Positions 35,522 to 44,722 are shown, numbered from the stretch's first letter. The stretch: 64,000 nucleotides of DNA from Pandoraea bronchicola (GCF_902459805.1 NZ_CABPST010000003.1:1-64000); one strand, 5' to 3'. Notes: a model not told the origin generated them from the letters alone. Numbers and translations are program-made.

Positions 35522-36609
35522 CATCAGGGAATACCGAACGCTTCATCGATTTGCGAAGCGATACCGTCACCCGTCCCACGGCATGGATGTGGGAGGCGAT
35601 GCAGACCGCTTCGCTGGGTGACGACACGCTCGAGGGCGACCCCACGGTACGCGCCCTCGAACATCTCGCGGCGGTCATGACCGGGAAGGAGGAGGCGATG
35701 TTCGTCGTCTCCGGCACGATGGGCAATCTGATCGCGTCGCTGTGTCATGCCACGCGCGGCGGCGAAGCCGTGATCGACGCGCAGGCGCACATGGCGAAAT
35801 CGGAGGCGGGCGGCATGTCGCGGCTCGCCCATCTGTTTCCGGTGCTGATTCCGTCCGTGCGCGGCGAGATGGATCTCGATCAACTGGCCGGGGCGTTGCG
35901 TCCCGGCTTTTCGCGTTACGGGCAGCCCACGGCGATGGTGGGTGTCGAGTCGACGCATAACCACTCGGGCGGCTACGTGCCTTCGCTGGCGTATCTAGCC
36001 GATGTGCACGCGTTGGCGTTGCGTGCAAGTGTGCCGGTGCATATGGATGGGGCACGCATATTCAACGCGGCCGCCGCGCTGAGTGTCGACGTCGCGCAAA
36101 TTGCCGCCCATTGCGAAAGCCTGACGTTCTGCCTGTCGAAGGGACTCTCGGCGCCAATGGGCGCGATGCTCGCCGGCTCACACGCGATGATCGAACAGGC
36201 GCGCACGTTCCGGCGCATGACCGGGGGCGGTTTGCGGCAGGCAGGCATCATGGCCGCAGCGGGCAAGGTGGCGCTGGAGACGATGGTCACGCGTCTGGCC
36301 GAGGACAACCGGCGTGCGCAGCGCCTGTGGACGGGGCTCGCAGCGATCGATCCTCAATTAGTGGATGCTGTGCCGTCCAACAGCAATATCGTGCGGTTGC
36401 GCGTGGCGGAGCAGCGGGAGCGCAATCCCAAAGCGTGGGAGGCGGCGCTGGCGAAACACGGTGTTCTGGCGCGCGCGAGCGGCACTGCCACGCTGCGGCT
36501 GGTCACGCACCGTCACATCGGTGACGACGACATCGAAGAAACCATCGCGGCCGTTGCCTCCATACGCGACGCATTCGCGGCGAGCGCCGCGCCCCTTGGC
36601 GGACTTTGA
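35518..36609 (+). CDS. Threonine aldolase family PLP enzyme (low specificity)
   Basis: The 363-residue enzyme has the aldolase start FIDLRSDTVTRPTAWMWEAM, the SGTMGNLIASLCHATRGGEA region and VPVHMDGARIFNAAAAL. The PLP lysine is in LTFCLSKGLSAPMGAMLAGS. It should split a beta-hydroxy-alpha-amino acid into glycine and an aldehyde. The N-terminal and C-terminal parts are complete. It is coupled to the symporter by an ATGA overlap under the upstream GntR gene. Members of this fold also include 3-hydroxyaspartate aldolases and phenylserine aldolases, so the exact substrate is open. Confidence 0.87.
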   Translation: MTSGNTERFIDLRSDTVTRPTAWMWEAMQTASLGDDTLEGDPTVRALEHLAAVMTGKEEAMFVVSGTMGNLIASLCHATRGGEAVIDAQAHMAKSEAGGMSRLAHLFPVLIPSVRGEMDLDQLAGALRPGFSRYGQPTAMVGVESTHNHSGGYVPSLAYLADVHALALRASVPVHMDGARIFNAAAALSVDVAQIAAHCESLTFCLSKGLSAPMGAMLAGSHAMIEQARTFRRMTGGGLRQAGIMAAAGKVALETMVTRLAEDNRRAQRLWTGLAAIDPQLVDAVPSNSNIVRLRVAEQRERNPKAWEAALAKHGVLARASGTATLRLVTHRHIGDDDIEETIAAVASIRDAFAASAAPLGGL

Positions 36610-36649
36610 GCGCATCTGACGAGGCGCGCCGGGGCTGCGTTAGCCGATT

Positions 36650-36688
36650 CGGCAGCGGCGTGCAACAGTGTGTTGCACGCCGCTGCCG
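36650..36688. repeat. 17-bp perfect inverted repeat upstream of ribA
   Basis: The arms 36650-36666 and 36672-36688 (CGGCAGCGGCGTGCAAC and its complement) are perfect over 17 bp, with loop AGTGT. The repeat begins 41 bases after the threonine aldolase stop and ends 93 bases before the ribA ATG. No T-run follows in either direction, so it could be a stem that ends the upstream transcript or a structured leader of ribA. Confidence 0.65.
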
Positions 36689-36781
36689 GCTGAAAATTGG
36701 AAATGGCGGTACACTCCGAGCACACGCCTCCGCTGTGCGGTGGCACGCGACTCTCCAATTTCGGCCCGTTTGAACGTCATC

Positions 36782-37429
36782 ATGAAGTCCCCTGGTAATG
36801 CCTCTGCCACGCCCGCGTGCGACGCTGGCGAATGCGTCGAGCTTGTCGCCACCGCGACCCTGCCGACCCGCTATGGCACTTTCACGTCCCACGCGTTTCG
36901 CGTCAAAGGCAGCAACAACGAGCATCTCGCGCTGGTCATGGGCGATGTGTCGACCGACGCGCCGACGCTGGTGCGTCTGCATTCGGAATGCCTGACGGGG
37001 GACGTATTCGGGTCCTATCGCTGCGATTGCGGGGAACAACTCGACTCGGGCATGCGCAAGATCGCCGAAGAAGGACGCGGCGTTATGCTGTATCTGCGTG
37101 GTCATGAAGGGCGCGGCATCGGCTTGAGCAACAAGATTCGCGCGTACCTGCTGCAAGAGCAGGGCCGCGATACCGTCGAAGCGAACCTCGATCTGGGCCT
37201 GCCGGACGACGCTCGCGAATACGACTCGGCTGCCGCCATCCTGCGCATTCTCGGCGTGCGTTCGGTGCGTCTCATGAGCAACAATCCGAAGAAATTCGAT
37301 ACGCTCGCGAAGCACGGCATCCCCGTGTGCGAGCGCGTGACGCTCGACATTCCGATGCGCGAAGAAAACGAGCGCTATATCCGCACCAAGCAAGCGAAGT
37401 TCGGGCACTACTTCGAAGAGAACGAGTAA
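36782..37429 (+). CDS. ribA: GTP cyclohydrolase II
   Basis: The 215-residue enzyme opens the imidazole ring of GTP, the first step of riboflavin synthesis. The zinc site is [20 protein letters not shown], with three cysteines. The substrate motif is [20 protein letters not shown] and the C-terminal segment is [20 protein letters not shown]. Length fits a stand-alone RibA with no DHBP synthase domain. ATG 36782 precedes the family start; there is no strong ribosome site. It is not next to other rib genes in the window. A 17-bp hairpin lies upstream. Confidence 0.93.
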   Translation: MKSPGNASATPACDAGECVELVATATLPTRYGTFTSHAFRVKGSNNEHLALVMGDVSTDAPTLVRLHSECLTGDVFGSYRCDCGEQLDSGMRKIAEEGRGVMLYLRGHEGRGIGLSNKIRAYLLQEQGRDTVEANLDLGLPDDAREYDSAAAILRILGVRSVRLMSNNPKKFDTLAKHGIPVCERVTLDIPMREENERYIRTKQAKFGHYFEENE

Positions 37430-37479
37430 GGGCGTGCCGACCGCACCGGCCGGCACTTCCCGACGTCAAATGCCGCGGG

Positions 37480-37758
37480 TCAGCGCGGCCTGCGGCGCGC
37501 TGCCACGATCAGTGCGAGATACACCAGACCGGCCGCCATGCTGGTCTGGCCGCTGAAGTTCACCAGCCCGAACCCCCATCCCTGATTGGTGACGCTCACG
37601 CCGAGCGACACGACCAACGCTGTCCATCCAATGCGGCGGTATTGACGCGTGCGCACGCGCGAGACGCCGTTGAACAGCGTCTCCTGCTGACGTCCGCTCG
37701 CCAGTGCCAGTGCGGCGAACCCGGCCACACAGATCGCAAACGTGCAGAGATGCGTCAT
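37480..37758 (-). CDS. DUF3325 domain-containing small membrane protein
   Basis: The 92-residue protein has three hydrophobic stretches: HLCTFAICVAGFAALALASG at the N-terminus, GWTALVVSLGVSVTNQGWGF in the middle and MAAGLVYLALIVAARRRPR at the end. It matches the DUF3325 family, found beside PepSY and DUF3649 genes in iron-uptake operons of Burkholderiaceae and Pseudomonas. The role is unknown. It is the last gene of the minus-strand operon and is coupled to the PepSY gene by an ATGA overlap at 37755-37758. Confidence 0.78.
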   Translation of the reverse strand: MTHLCTFAICVAGFAALALASGRQQETLFNGVSRVRTRQYRRIGWTALVVSLGVSVTNQGWGFGLVNFSGQTSMAAGLVYLALIVAARRRPR

Positions 37759-39410
37759 GCGCGGTCCTCGTTCAACATAGTATTGACCGTCGCCTTGGGG
37801 GCCTGTGCTGTCTTTGCCGCCCGCGCCGGCCTCGTTTTCGGCGTGTGCCAGGCGGTGCGCAGCGCGAGCCATGCGTGCAGTGCGGCCAGCGCCAACATCA
37901 TCAGGTCCACGCCTGCATAGACCCAATCGCCTGCCGCCAGACTGTGCCGGAGGCCGCGCGACGTAGTGACGGCGTTGAGCACTGGCAGTAATGCCAGCAA
38001 CGCGGCAGCGACCCACAACAGTTCGATCCACGCGCGCCTGGCCGGACGCACCAGCGCGTAAAGCAGCGCGGCAGCCCACACCCCAAAGAACACGTCGACT
38101 TCCGAAGCGCTGCGTCCTGCGGCGTCTGCGGGAATCAGACGATTTCCCCACAGGAACGCGGTCATCGCGACCGAAAGCCCTGCAATCGCCGTGATGTTCA
38201 GCCGCTCGACTACATGAAAACCGAAGTGCGGCCGCGCCGAGTCCTGCCGTTTGTTGCGACGTTTCACGGTCCACATCACCAGTCCGGTGCCGACCATCGC
38301 CGTACCGCCCAGACTGACGAGGAAGTACAACCAGCGCAGATGAAGGTCGCTGAAGCGTCCGAGGTGCAGCGCATACATGACGCCGCGTGTCTCGGCTGCC
38401 GCACCGACGTTGTCCTTCACGTCGATCAGCTCGCCGGTCGTGCCGTTGAAAAGCAGGTACTGCGGACTCATCGACACGCGCGTAGCTTCGCCGCGTGTGA
38501 CGGCGACACGTGCAGCGGCGTCGCCGGGGGTCGTAACGATGACGCGTCCTACGTCGTGCGTGCCCCAGCGGGCCTGGGCCTGTCGCACCATCGCGTCAAT
38601 GGGGGCGAGCGGCCGAGGCTCGCCGACAGCGTGACCCAGTGGCGCAAACGCACTCAACTGCGCACTCATCTGTGCGCGTTCGACTGGCGTCTTGAGGGCG
38701 ACCTGACCGCCCCACGGCATGTACATCGCCATGAGGGTGACGAGGCCGGTGTACGTGATCATCAGGTGGAAGGGCAGGCCGAAGACCGAAAGCGCATTGT
38801 GGGCGTCGAGCCACGAGCGCTGCCCCTTGCCCCACCGGAAGGTGAAGAAGTCGATGAAGATTTTCTTGTGCGTAATCACGCCACTGATGATTGCCACCAA
38901 CATGAACATGGCGCACAAGCCTGCAAGCCAGCGTCCCCACATCACCGGAAGCGGATGGAATTGGAAGTGAAAGCGATAGAAGAAGTCGCCCCCGAGCGTT
39001 GCACGTGCCTTGAGCGTTTGTCCCGTCACCGGATCGAACGTCGCCTCTTCAAACGTGCGACCGCTGCCTTCCTTGCCAACCGCGGGCGCGTTGCGCCAGA
39101 ACACACTGGCGACCGGGTTGCGTTCGGTCGGAAGGTAGATGCTCCATTGCGGGCTGCCCGCGGCGCGCGTCGTCAACTGGTTGCTGACCGCTTGCGCGAC
39201 CGAGGCCGAATCGGGGAGCGCCTGCTGGTGAGGCATTTCGGGGCGCATCCATTGAGATAGCTCGTCTTTGAAGTAACTTACCGTGCCCGTGAGGAACATG
39301 GCGTACAGCAGCCAGCCGACGAGCAAGCCGGCCCATGTGTGCAGATCGGACATCGTCTGCCGGATGCCACGGCCCTGCGGTTCGTTTTTCGCTGTATTGG
39401 CCGCTGTCAT
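37755..39410 (-). CDS. PepSY-associated transmembrane protein (ferric-siderophore reductase-like)
   Basis: The 551-residue inner-membrane protein has the PepSY-TM layout. It begins with the helix DLHTWAGLLVGWLLYAMFLT and a large periplasmic domain with FYRFHFQFHPLPVMWGRWLA. Further helices with conserved His follow (HNALSVFGLPFHLMITYTGL; LGRFSDLHLRWLYFLVSLGG). Members such as FoxB and PiuB reduce or release iron from siderophores in the periplasm or inner membrane. ATG 39410 was chosen over an upstream in-frame start because the added residues are Arg-rich and unlike the family. It overlaps DUF3649 and DUF3325 genes by four bases each. Confidence 0.85.
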   Translation of the reverse strand: MTAANTAKNEPQGRGIRQTMSDLHTWAGLLVGWLLYAMFLTGTVSYFKDELSQWMRPEMPHQQALPDSASVAQAVSNQLTTRAAGSPQWSIYLPTERNPVASVFWRNAPAVGKEGSGRTFEEATFDPVTGQTLKARATLGGDFFYRFHFQFHPLPVMWGRWLAGLCAMFMLVAIISGVITHKKIFIDFFTFRWGKGQRSWLDAHNALSVFGLPFHLMITYTGLVTLMAMYMPWGGQVALKTPVERAQMSAQLSAFAPLGHAVGEPRPLAPIDAMVRQAQARWGTHDVGRVIVTTPGDAAARVAVTRGEATRVSMSPQYLLFNGTTGELIDVKDNVGAAAETRGVMYALHLGRFSDLHLRWLYFLVSLGGTAMVGTGLVMWTVKRRNKRQDSARPHFGFHVVERLNITAIAGLSVAMTAFLWGNRLIPADAAGRSASEVDVFFGVWAAALLYALVRPARRAWIELLWVAAALLALLPVLNAVTTSRGLRHSLAAGDWVYAGVDLMMLALAALHAWLALRTAWHTPKTRPARAAKTAQAPKATVNTMLNEDRA

Positions 39411-39718
39411 GCGGCACCTCCGCCGATCAGCCCCGACGACACCGCCCACGCGGCGAGCGCGAGCGGTGCGGCAACGGCGAGCAGACCGGCCCAGGCGCGC
39501 CATGCGCTACGCACGGCGAACACCCAGACGACCGCGCCGGCATAGATGGCGAAGCTCACCAGCATGCCGGTGATGACCGCCTGAGATTTGTCCATTGGCA
39601 ACGCGAGAACGGCAACGCTCGCCAGGGCGGCGGCGATGTAGCCGCCGCCGATGGCCGCAACGATGCGGGAGACGAGCGCGCCAATGTTGGCAAACGCCGC
39701 GCGACGAACCTGAGCCAT
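39407..39718 (-). CDS. DUF3649 domain-containing small membrane protein
   Basis: The 103-residue protein has three or four hydrophobic helices (VSRIVAAIGGGYIAAALASV; AVITGMLVSFAIYAGAVVWV; AGLLAVAAPLALAAWAVSSG). It fits DUF3649, a family found between TonB receptor and PepSY genes in iron-uptake loci. Biochemical role is not known. It is coupled to the PepSY gene by an ATGA overlap and begins 12 bases after the DUF4198 stop. Confidence 0.8.
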   Translation of the reverse strand: MAQVRRAAFANIGALVSRIVAAIGGGYIAAALASVAVLALPMDKSQAVITGMLVSFAIYAGAVVWVFAVRSAWRAWAGLLAVAAPLALAAWAVSSGLIGGGAA

Positions 39719-39730
39719 GATGCGAGTCGC

Positions 39731-40477
39731 CTATTTGTTGGGCGTGGCGGCCGGACCGGCCGGGAGCGGTTCGATGCCGTCCGCTTGCATGACGGTCGTG
39801 GTCGTCACGTAGCTCACGCCCTGGTAACGCTCGGCTCCCTTGGCACCCGTGCGCTCGCCCGGCGTCTTGTCCGTGTGGCTGACTTCGGCAACATACATGC
39901 CCTTCCACGGCATGTCGAAGGTGACGATGCCATGACCATCGGTATGGGCTTCCTTGGCCCAGCCAGACTGGGTGACGAACGACACCTTCGCCTTGGGCAG
40001 CGGCTTGCCCTGGAAGAACAACTGGAATTCACCCGGTTTGCCGGCCGGCACCAGATCGAGCGCCAGTTGCGGCTTTTGCTTCGAGAAGTCCGTGGCCAGA
40101 CGCGCCGACGGGCGGTACCAGTTTGTGACTTCCTGACCGTCGCGCTTGAAGGTGAAGAGCGGGTAATGGGTGTCTTCCGCCACGAGGGCTTCACCGGCGC
40201 CGGCCTTGAACGGCAGGGCGAAGCCGTTCGCCGTTTTCGAGGCTTCGGCCGTCTTCTCGCCCTGTGCGGAGGTCAGCGTGCCGGTAGGCGCAACGAACTT
40301 GTCGAGCAGGCCCGGCGAGGTTTCGCGCAGGTTTTCACCGAACTCGCCGAAGCGGATCACGGCGTTCTGGCCGGCGCTCTGCTCGATCCAGATCTGATGC
40401 GCCTGTGCGGTGCCGGCCATGGCGGCGAGTGCCGCGAATGTCAGTAACGTCAGTCGGCGGGAGGCAGTCTTCTTCAT
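39731..40477 (-). CDS. DUF4198 periplasmic protein
   Basis: The 248-residue protein has a signal peptide (LLTFAALAAMAGTAQAHQIW). Its mature part starts with the His of HQIWIEQ, as is common in DUF4198 proteins, and contains FGEFGENLRETSPGLLDKF, and a beta-domain with KGMYVAEVSHTDKTPGERTG. DUF4198 proteins often occur with metal transporters and may bind metal in the periplasm. ATG 40477 is decided by the signal peptide; an in-frame start further upstream would translate a tandem repeat. It lies between the TonB receptor and DUF3649 genes. Confidence 0.82.
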   Translation of the reverse strand: MKKTASRRLTLLTFAALAAMAGTAQAHQIWIEQSAGQNAVIRFGEFGENLRETSPGLLDKFVAPTGTLTSAQGEKTAEASKTANGFALPFKAGAGEALVAEDTHYPLFTFKRDGQEVTNWYRPSARLATDFSKQKPQLALDLVPAGKPGEFQLFFQGKPLPKAKVSFVTQSGWAKEAHTDGHGIVTFDMPWKGMYVAEVSHTDKTPGERTGAKGAERYQGVSYVTTTTVMQADGIEPLPAGPAATPNK

Positions 40478-40505
40478 AGCGGTTTCCTTGCTGAAGTGGC
40501 TAACG

Positions 40506-40541
40506 GGGTAAAGAGCAGGGTAAAAAGCACGGTAAAAAGCA
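40506..40541. repeat. Three 12-bp tandem repeats before the DUF4198 gene
   Basis: GGGTAAAGAGCA, GGGTAAAAAGCA and CGGTAAAAAGCA follow one another at 40506-40517, 40518-40529 and 40530-40541, with a degraded fourth unit after them. They lie in the 97-base gap between the TonB receptor and DUF4198 genes and would be in the transcript as TGCTTTTTACCC units. Role unknown; copy number could vary between strains. Confidence 0.75.
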
Positions 40542-40574
40542 GGGCGAAACATGAGGGCGACATATCGGTCTTCC

Positions 40575-43040
40575 TCAGAAGTCGATCTGCGCGGACAGCA
40601 GGAACGTGCGCGGCGCGGCCACGGTGGCGTAGGTGCCGCTCATGAGCCAGTAGTTGGCATTGAACAGGTTCTCAATGTTGGCGCGGTACACGACAGACTT
40701 GCCCGCGACACGCGCGCGATAACGTGCACCGATGTCGTAACGGGTCCACGCGGGCAACGCGAGCGTGTTCGACGCGTTGAAGGCCATGCGCGACGTGTTG
40801 ATGATGCGGCCATTCAACGAGAGCCCCGGCACCCAGGGCGTATCCCAGTCGACCCCAGCGTTGAAGGCCCGCTTGGGCACGCCGTTGGCATCGTTGCCGT
40901 CGTTCGCGCCGCCCGCCGTCTTGGTGAGTTTGGCGTCGTAGAAGGTGGCGCTGGCCATCAGACGCAGCCCCTGGATGACTTCGCCATAGGCCGACACTTC
41001 GAGGCCACGGTTGCGTTGTTCGCCGTCGAAGCTGTAGATGTTGGTGGCCGGATCGGTGATCGCGTTCGGACGTTGCACCTGGAAGATCGAGACCATCGTC
41101 GTCACCCGTCCCCAGTCGGCCTTCACGCCCGCTTCGTACTGCTTGGACTTGTACGGCGGGAATGCCTGACCGGCGTTGCGGGCGGTAGCCGGGGCGATGC
41201 CGCCGCGCGACAGGCCCGACGTGAAGTTCGCGTACACCGAGATGTTCTGCCGCGGCTTGACGACGATGCCGGCGAGCGGCGATACGGCGCTCTGGTCGTA
41301 GCTCGACGTCAGTGCACCGTTGGCGGTGTTGAAGTTATCGAGTGCGACGCGTTGATGACGCAGACCCCCGGTGAGCAGCAAGCGATCGTTGAAGAACGAC
41401 AGCGTGTCGGTGACGGCGATACTCGTCAACGCCGATTCGGAGGCCTTCGTCGGATCGGTGCGAGGGGCGTTCACGACCGGCAGCGGCGACGGGTTATAGA
41501 TATTTGAGGGCACCAACGCCGAGCCCGGCACGTAGGCGTTTCCGGCATCCTGCTCGAGCCGCGAGGCCTGCACTGTGAGCGTGTGGCTAATGTCGAACGT
41601 TCTGAACGCCGCACGCGCGCCCGCGTCCGCCGTACGTGAACGTGTGTACGAGTCGTAGTACGAGTTCATCACGGTGAAGTTGCCGAGGGCGTCGGCGGGG
41701 CCGCTCGGGAAGGTCTGGTATGCGGTGGCATAGTGGTAGCCCACGGCGCCCCAGACCGTCACGTTGTGCAGCACGTCGTATTCGAGACGCGTCGTCACGG
41801 CCGAATCGTGTAGGTGCAGTTCGCTGCCCGGATAGAAGTTGCGGTAGCCCGAGGGCGCCTCCGGAATGCGCGTGACCGACGACTGGAAGCCGATTTGCGG
41901 ACGGAAGTTGTCGTCGCCTTCGTGTTGTGTGTAGGCGTCGAGCGTCCAGCGCAAGCGCCGGCCGGTGTAGTCGAGTCCGACGGCGCCGAAGCCGATGCTT
42001 TGCTTGCCGTTATCGAGCGTGGTATTCCCGTTGCGATAAACGCCGTTCACGCGCACGCCCCACTCTTGGTTCTCGCCGAAGCGACGGCCGACGTCGGCTT
42101 CCACACCCAGTTGCGACTTGCTCTGGAAGGTGGTCGTCAGACGCGTGAGCGGTTCGCTCGCGGCGCGCTTGGTCACCACGTTGATCGCCCCGCCGATGCT
42201 GCCACTCGGGCCGATGCCGTTCATCAGCGTGCCCGGCCCCTTGAGCACTTCCACACGCTCGACGATGGCGGCGGGCACCCGGCTTGCAGAGGCCATGCCG
42301 TACAGGCCGTTTAGGCCCACATCGCTGCTCGACACCGTGTAGCCGCGAATCTGAAAGTCCTCGCCGAAACCGCCGCTCGAGGTCAGCATGCGCACCGACG
42401 ATTCGTTGATGACGACATCGGCGAGCGTGCGTGCCTGCTGGTCACGCATCATTTGCTCGGTGTAGTTCATCGTGCTGAACGGCACGTCCATCGCATCGGC
42501 CGAGCCCAATATGCCAAGGCCGCCGCCGCGGGCGATCTGGCCGCCCGCGTACGCGGGTTGCAGGCCGTTGTCGTAAGCGGCGGCAGTGACGTTGACGGCG
42601 GGCAGCATGATGGCGCTGTCCGCCGCGGTGCCGTGGGCGGCGGGCTGAATCAGATAGCTGCCGTTCGATTGCGGCACCACGTCGACCCCCGTGCCGGCCA
42701 CGAGCGTTTCGAGCCCGTTGCGCGGCGTGTACGTGCCTTTGAGGCCGCTGCTATGACGTCCCGCAGTGACTTCGGGCTTGAAGGACAGCATGATGCCCGC
42801 ATCGCGTCCGAAGCGGCTCAGGACGTCTTCGAGCGAGCCGGCCGGGATGTCGAAAGCACGGGCGCCAGATGTGGTGGCGCTTTGCGCGTGGGCGGTGAGC
42901 GGTGTGAACGATGCCGCGCCGATAGGGACGGCGACGGCCGCACCCAGGGCAATGCGACCCAATGCGCAGGCCAGCCGCGTGCGGCGGTGTACCCGATGTG
43001 GTTGGCGTGGCTGGTGTTGCAGCCCCCGGACGTGACCCAT
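40575..43040 (-). CDS. TonB-dependent siderophore receptor with N-terminal signalling domain
   Basis: The 821-residue protein has a long signal region ending near AHAQSATT. An STN signalling domain follows (FDIPAGSLEDVLSRFGRDAG, residues about 63-115), then a plug with VERVEVLKGPGTLMNGIGPS and GGAINVVTKRA. A large beta-barrel ends in SAQIDF with the terminal aromatic. The STN domain allows the receptor to signal to the FecR protein and the ECF sigma factor encoded just upstream, as in the Fec and Fpv systems. The siderophore ligand cannot be deduced. AAAGG precedes ATG 43040. Confidence 0.92.
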   Translation of the reverse strand: MGHVRGLQHQPRQPHRVHRRTRLACALGRIALGAAVAVPIGAASFTPLTAHAQSATTSGARAFDIPAGSLEDVLSRFGRDAGIMLSFKPEVTAGRHSSGLKGTYTPRNGLETLVAGTGVDVVPQSNGSYLIQPAAHGTAADSAIMLPAVNVTAAAYDNGLQPAYAGGQIARGGGLGILGSADAMDVPFSTMNYTEQMMRDQQARTLADVVINESSVRMLTSSGGFGEDFQIRGYTVSSSDVGLNGLYGMASASRVPAAIVERVEVLKGPGTLMNGIGPSGSIGGAINVVTKRAASEPLTRLTTTFQSKSQLGVEADVGRRFGENQEWGVRVNGVYRNGNTTLDNGKQSIGFGAVGLDYTGRRLRWTLDAYTQHEGDDNFRPQIGFQSSVTRIPEAPSGYRNFYPGSELHLHDSAVTTRLEYDVLHNVTVWGAVGYHYATAYQTFPSGPADALGNFTVMNSYYDSYTRSRTADAGARAAFRTFDISHTLTVQASRLEQDAGNAYVPGSALVPSNIYNPSPLPVVNAPRTDPTKASESALTSIAVTDTLSFFNDRLLLTGGLRHQRVALDNFNTANGALTSSYDQSAVSPLAGIVVKPRQNISVYANFTSGLSRGGIAPATARNAGQAFPPYKSKQYEAGVKADWGRVTTMVSIFQVQRPNAITDPATNIYSFDGEQRNRGLEVSAYGEVIQGLRLMASATFYDAKLTKTAGGANDGNDANGVPKRAFNAGVDWDTPWVPGLSLNGRIINTSRMAFNASNTLALPAWTRYDIGARYRARVAGKSVVYRANIENLFNANYWLMSGTYATVAAPRTFLLSAQIDF

Positions 43041-43155
43041 GATCTGACCTTTCGTGTGGAAGAAGAGTGGTAGTGCTCGTCCTCCATGACCCGCGAAAAA
43101 TCGAAACGGATCACCTTTTTCAAAGAAATTTTCGGTTGTGCCGATTGACGGCGAA

Positions 43156-44175
43156 TTACGCCGGCATCAGGCGGATTTCACGGGCGCCCCAGAATCGTGT
43201 GACCGACTCGGTTCGCACCGCGAGCGTGGTGCCGAGCGTGTCGAGCACCTTGCCGACGTCGTCGAGCGGAAAAGTGCCCGACACGCGCAAGTTCGCGACA
43301 CTGGCATCGCACGAGAGCGACGCGTTGCTGTAACGCGCCAGCTCGGCAATGAAATCCGCGAGCCGCATGCTGCGTGCCACGATGAAGCCTTCGGCCCATG
43401 CGGCGTCGCCTGCCAGAGCGTCGCTCGGTTCCGAAATACTGTCTGCCGTGTAGCTGGCATGCATGCCGGAACGCAAGATAAGGGACTGCGCGGGCTTGGC
43501 TCGCGGACGAATTTCGACCGCGTCCTGATAGACACTCACATGCGTGCCGTCTTCAAATTGCCTCACCGTGTAGCGGGTGCCGAGAGCATGTGCAGTGCCT
43601 TGCGATGTCTCGACGAGAAAGGGGCGCGGGGGCACATGGGTGTCCGGCGCCGTGGTAATCAGCACCTCACCGGTAATCAGTCTGACGCGACGCTCGTTCT
43701 CTCGATAAGCGATGTCGACTGCGCTGTCGGTGTTGAGCACGAGTTGCGTGCCGTCGGTGAGTTGCAGCGAGCGCCGTTCGCCGACGGCCGTGCGAACGTC
43801 TGCTGACCAGCGTTGCCCCGCCGACGAATGCCACAAGCCCCACGTACCGCTGCCCGCAAAGAGAAGCAGGGCGAGCGCCTTTACCGCGCGTCGGCGCTGC
43901 TTTGATGCGGGCGGCGCCAACGCCGCCTGTGCGATACCCGCTTCCACGGGGGCGGCGAGCGGCGCCAACTTGCCTTTGACGGACTCAATGCGCTGCCAGG
44001 CCCGTTCGTGATCGGGATGCGCTTCGCGCCACTGCTGCCACTCGGCGATGCGCTGCGGCGAGATGCCGTCGCTTTGCCATTCGATGAGCCACTCGACGGC
44101 GCGCTCGGCGACTTCGGCCGGCACGGTGGCGGCGTCGGCGGTGGCGTCGTACCAGGTCGAACGAATGGTGGGCAT
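43156..44175 (-). CDS. FecR-type anti-sigma regulator
   Basis: The 339-residue protein has the DUF4880 FecR N-terminal domain (AVEWLIEWQSDGISPQRIAE then HPDHERAWQRI), one membrane helix (AVKALALLLFAGSGTWGLWH, about residues 86-105) and a periplasmic FecR domain (GTQLVLNTDSAVDIAYREN; FLVETSQGTAHALGTRYTV). It passes the signal from the loaded receptor to the sigma factor. ATG 44175 lies 28 bases after the sigma gene end; a longer frame upstream is an out-of-frame reading of the sigma gene. The periplasmic tail contacts the receptor STN domain in known systems. Confidence 0.9.
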   Translation of the reverse strand: MPTIRSTWYDATADAATVPAEVAERAVEWLIEWQSDGISPQRIAEWQQWREAHPDHERAWQRIESVKGKLAPLAAPVEAGIAQAALAPPASKQRRRAVKALALLLFAGSGTWGLWHSSAGQRWSADVRTAVGERRSLQLTDGTQLVLNTDSAVDIAYRENERRVRLITGEVLITTAPDTHVPPRPFLVETSQGTAHALGTRYTVRQFEDGTHVSVYQDAVEIRPRAKPAQSLILRSGMHASYTADSISEPSDALAGDAAWAEGFIVARSMRLADFIAELARYSNASLSCDASVANLRVSGTFPLDDVGKVLDTLGTTLAVRTESVTRFWGAREIRLMPA

Positions 44176-44203
44176 CGGGTCGTCTCTCGCGGTCACTTCA
44201 GCG

Positions 44204-44722
44204 TCAGCCGAGGAACGACAGGTCGGCGAAGTAGCATCGCTGCAATGCCTTGGCGAGGTATCGCTTGACCGTCGGGATCGAGACGCCGAGTGTCTGCGCG
44301 ACTTGCGCATGTGTCTGACCGTCAAGCTGTGAGTGCAGAAATGCTCGCCGGACGATGTCCGGCAGGCCATCGAGCAGACGATCGAGTTCCAGCAGCGTTT
44401 CCAACACCATTGCCCGTGTTTCGGGCGACCATTCGACATCGCGCGGCACGTGAGCGAGCGCTTCGAGATAGGCGCGTTCCAGCTTCTGACGGCGCCAGTG
44501 ATTGGAGACGAGATTCTGCGCGACCGTCGTGAGATACGCGCGAGGCTCGTCGAATATGGCCGGAACCCGATCGCTGCCCAGCAAGCGCACGAAGGTGTCG
44601 TGTGCGATGTCGGCGGCCTGCTCGGCACTTCCCAGACGCCGATGCAGCCAGCCCTTCAGCCAGGAGTGGTGATGGCTATACAGCAGTTCGACAGTGGAGG
44701 GGAGGGTGCCCGGTGTTTGCAT
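44204..44722 (-). CDS. ECF sigma factor, FecI-like
   Basis: The 172-residue protein has sigma region 2 (AEQAADIAHDTFVRLLGSDR, YLTTVAQNLVSNHWRRQKLE) and region 4 (LDGLPDIVRRAFLHSQLDGQ then VSIPTVKRYLAKALQRCY). These match iron-starvation sigma factors of the FecI/PvdS type. TTAGGA upstream supports ATG 44722; a GTG at 44752 is possible. It heads the iron-uptake operon, with a Fur-box match about 100 bases upstream. It should be made when iron is low and be activated through FecR when the receptor binds its siderophore. Confidence 0.9.
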   Translation of the reverse strand: MQTPGTLPSTVELLYSHHHSWLKGWLHRRLGSAEQAADIAHDTFVRLLGSDRVPAIFDEPRAYLTTVAQNLVSNHWRRQKLERAYLEALAHVPRDVEWSPETRAMVLETLLELDRLLDGLPDIVRRAFLHSQLDGQTHAQVAQTLGVSIPTVKRYLAKALQRCYFADLSFLG

